Assembly (NCBI GenBank): GCA_011037195.1
Contig: JAAEAF010000191.1
Coordinates: forward strand, 287,590 to 351,589
Reading direction: 5' to 3'
Length of the DNA stretch: 64,000 bases
DNA from: Triatoma infestans
Lineage: Eukaryota; Arthropoda; Insecta; Hemiptera; Reduviidae
Each line of letters begins with the position of its first letter. Position 1 is the stretch's first letter. The notes under the pieces are model-generated. The model saw only the letters and a list, made by a program, of their open reading frames with translations, searched no databases and had not been told where the DNA came from. Below, one piece after another: positions 63,671 to 64,000 of the stretch. The position numbers and the translations under genes are program-made.

Positions 63671-64000
63671 AGAGAGAAAACACAAACTACATTACCGGAA
63701 TATACAGTTCCATAATTGAATACGATTGCTGTTTGTTGGTTTGCAAAACAAAAACAAAACAAAAACAAAAAACTGAAAAACGTTTAAAGAAAGAAAAAGA
63801 AATGTTTGCAGGTGATAATAATTTCTTATTTTTAATTTTTAGTTAAAACATTGAATTACACGAAACGTTTTTTTTAAATACTTATTTAATTATAAAAAAC
63901 AAAAATATGCTTGCGCTATTATGCAAACAAAAATTAAAAATTAAATCTATAATAATGTTTTTTAAGATCAAATATATTTTAGGCACTATATTTTTTAATA
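63671..64000 (+). other. 3' UTR of the FSTL-type gene (window ends inside or just after)
   Basis: A/T-rich sequence with CAAAACAAAA repeats follows the stop. AATAAA at 63666-63671 overlaps the stop codon and is unlikely to be the signal used. ATTAAA occurs at 63933-63938 and 63940-63945. The true end of the transcript cannot be fixed here. Confidence 0.6.

Larger units (their letters stand above)
61065..63440. other. Intron 14 (2.4 kb) with nested elements
   Basis: Contains a decayed family 1 palindrome (61480-61822) and a family 2 palindrome (61995-63390) split by a hAT element (62143-63197). 61065-61480 and 61830-61990 are plain AT-rich sequence. Confidence 0.75.

Noticed and set aside
63666..63671. 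AATAAA overlapping the stop codon as polyadenylation signal
   Set aside because: It would leave almost no 3' UTR; it arises from the Gln-stop codons followed by A.
63493..63768. 91-codon minus-strand open frame at the 3' end of the gene
   Set aside because: It is the antisense shadow of the terminal coding exon.
1..64000. CRISPR arrays, bacterial operons, integrated viral genes
   Set aside because: No regularly spaced direct repeats with unique spacers, no ribosome-binding-site-led gene runs, and no viral structural or replication gene is seen; the repeats are eukaryotic transposable elements.

Overview
The window looks like arthropod, most probably insect, nuclear DNA. It is strongly AT-rich, single-copy coding sequence is sparse, GT-AG introns run from about 80 bases to over 18 kb, and the introns are packed with non-LTR retrotransposon ends, tRNA-derived SINEs, mariner, hAT and Helitron-type debris. 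A hemipteran would fit, but the sequence does not settle the order. I see no bacterial gene, operon, CRISPR array or intact viral gene.

One host gene explains all the confident single-copy coding sequence. Fifteen exons on the + strand between 2145 and 63670 join in frame (2619 nt: 872 codons plus stop) into a follistatin-like 4/5 (FSTL5-type) secreted calcium-binding glycoprotein. The order is a short N-terminal linker, follistatin/Kazal module, Gln/Glu-rich linker, two EF-hands, two I-set immunoglobulin domains and the long FSTL4/5-specific C-terminal domain. The signal-peptide exon is not visible and should lie upstream. Exons 1-5 are spread over 38 kb, exons 6-14 lie within 7.4 kb, and the last exon follows a 2.4 kb intron.

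Introns 1, 2, 4, 5 and 14 are transposon graveyards. Intron 1 has LINE ends, a composite SINE split by a LINE, a core-deleted mariner and a 650-bp MITE-like inverted-repeat element. Intron 2 has a Jockey-type reverse transcriptase split by an 0.9 kb GC-rich insert, LINE RNase H pieces, a solo LTR and a cluster of a ~1 kb repeat. That repeat also fills intron 5. Its subterminal inverted repeats, GT microsatellite, 3' stem-loop and insertion into T-runs look like a non-autonomous Helentron (HINE/DINE-1 type).

The most interesting signal is a set of palindromic repeats in introns 3, 4, 5 and 14. Each arm carries, on opposite strands, a motif matching a hammerhead ribozyme core of the kind known in Penelope-like retroelements. 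One copy (47696-47733) keeps every core element and a 4-bp helix I. In intron 14 such a palindrome has itself been split by a 1055-bp hAT element with a perfect 8-bp target duplication.

No tools were run. Exon boundaries come from reading splice consensus, phase and domain continuity; repeat classes come from recognisable motifs and target-site duplications.
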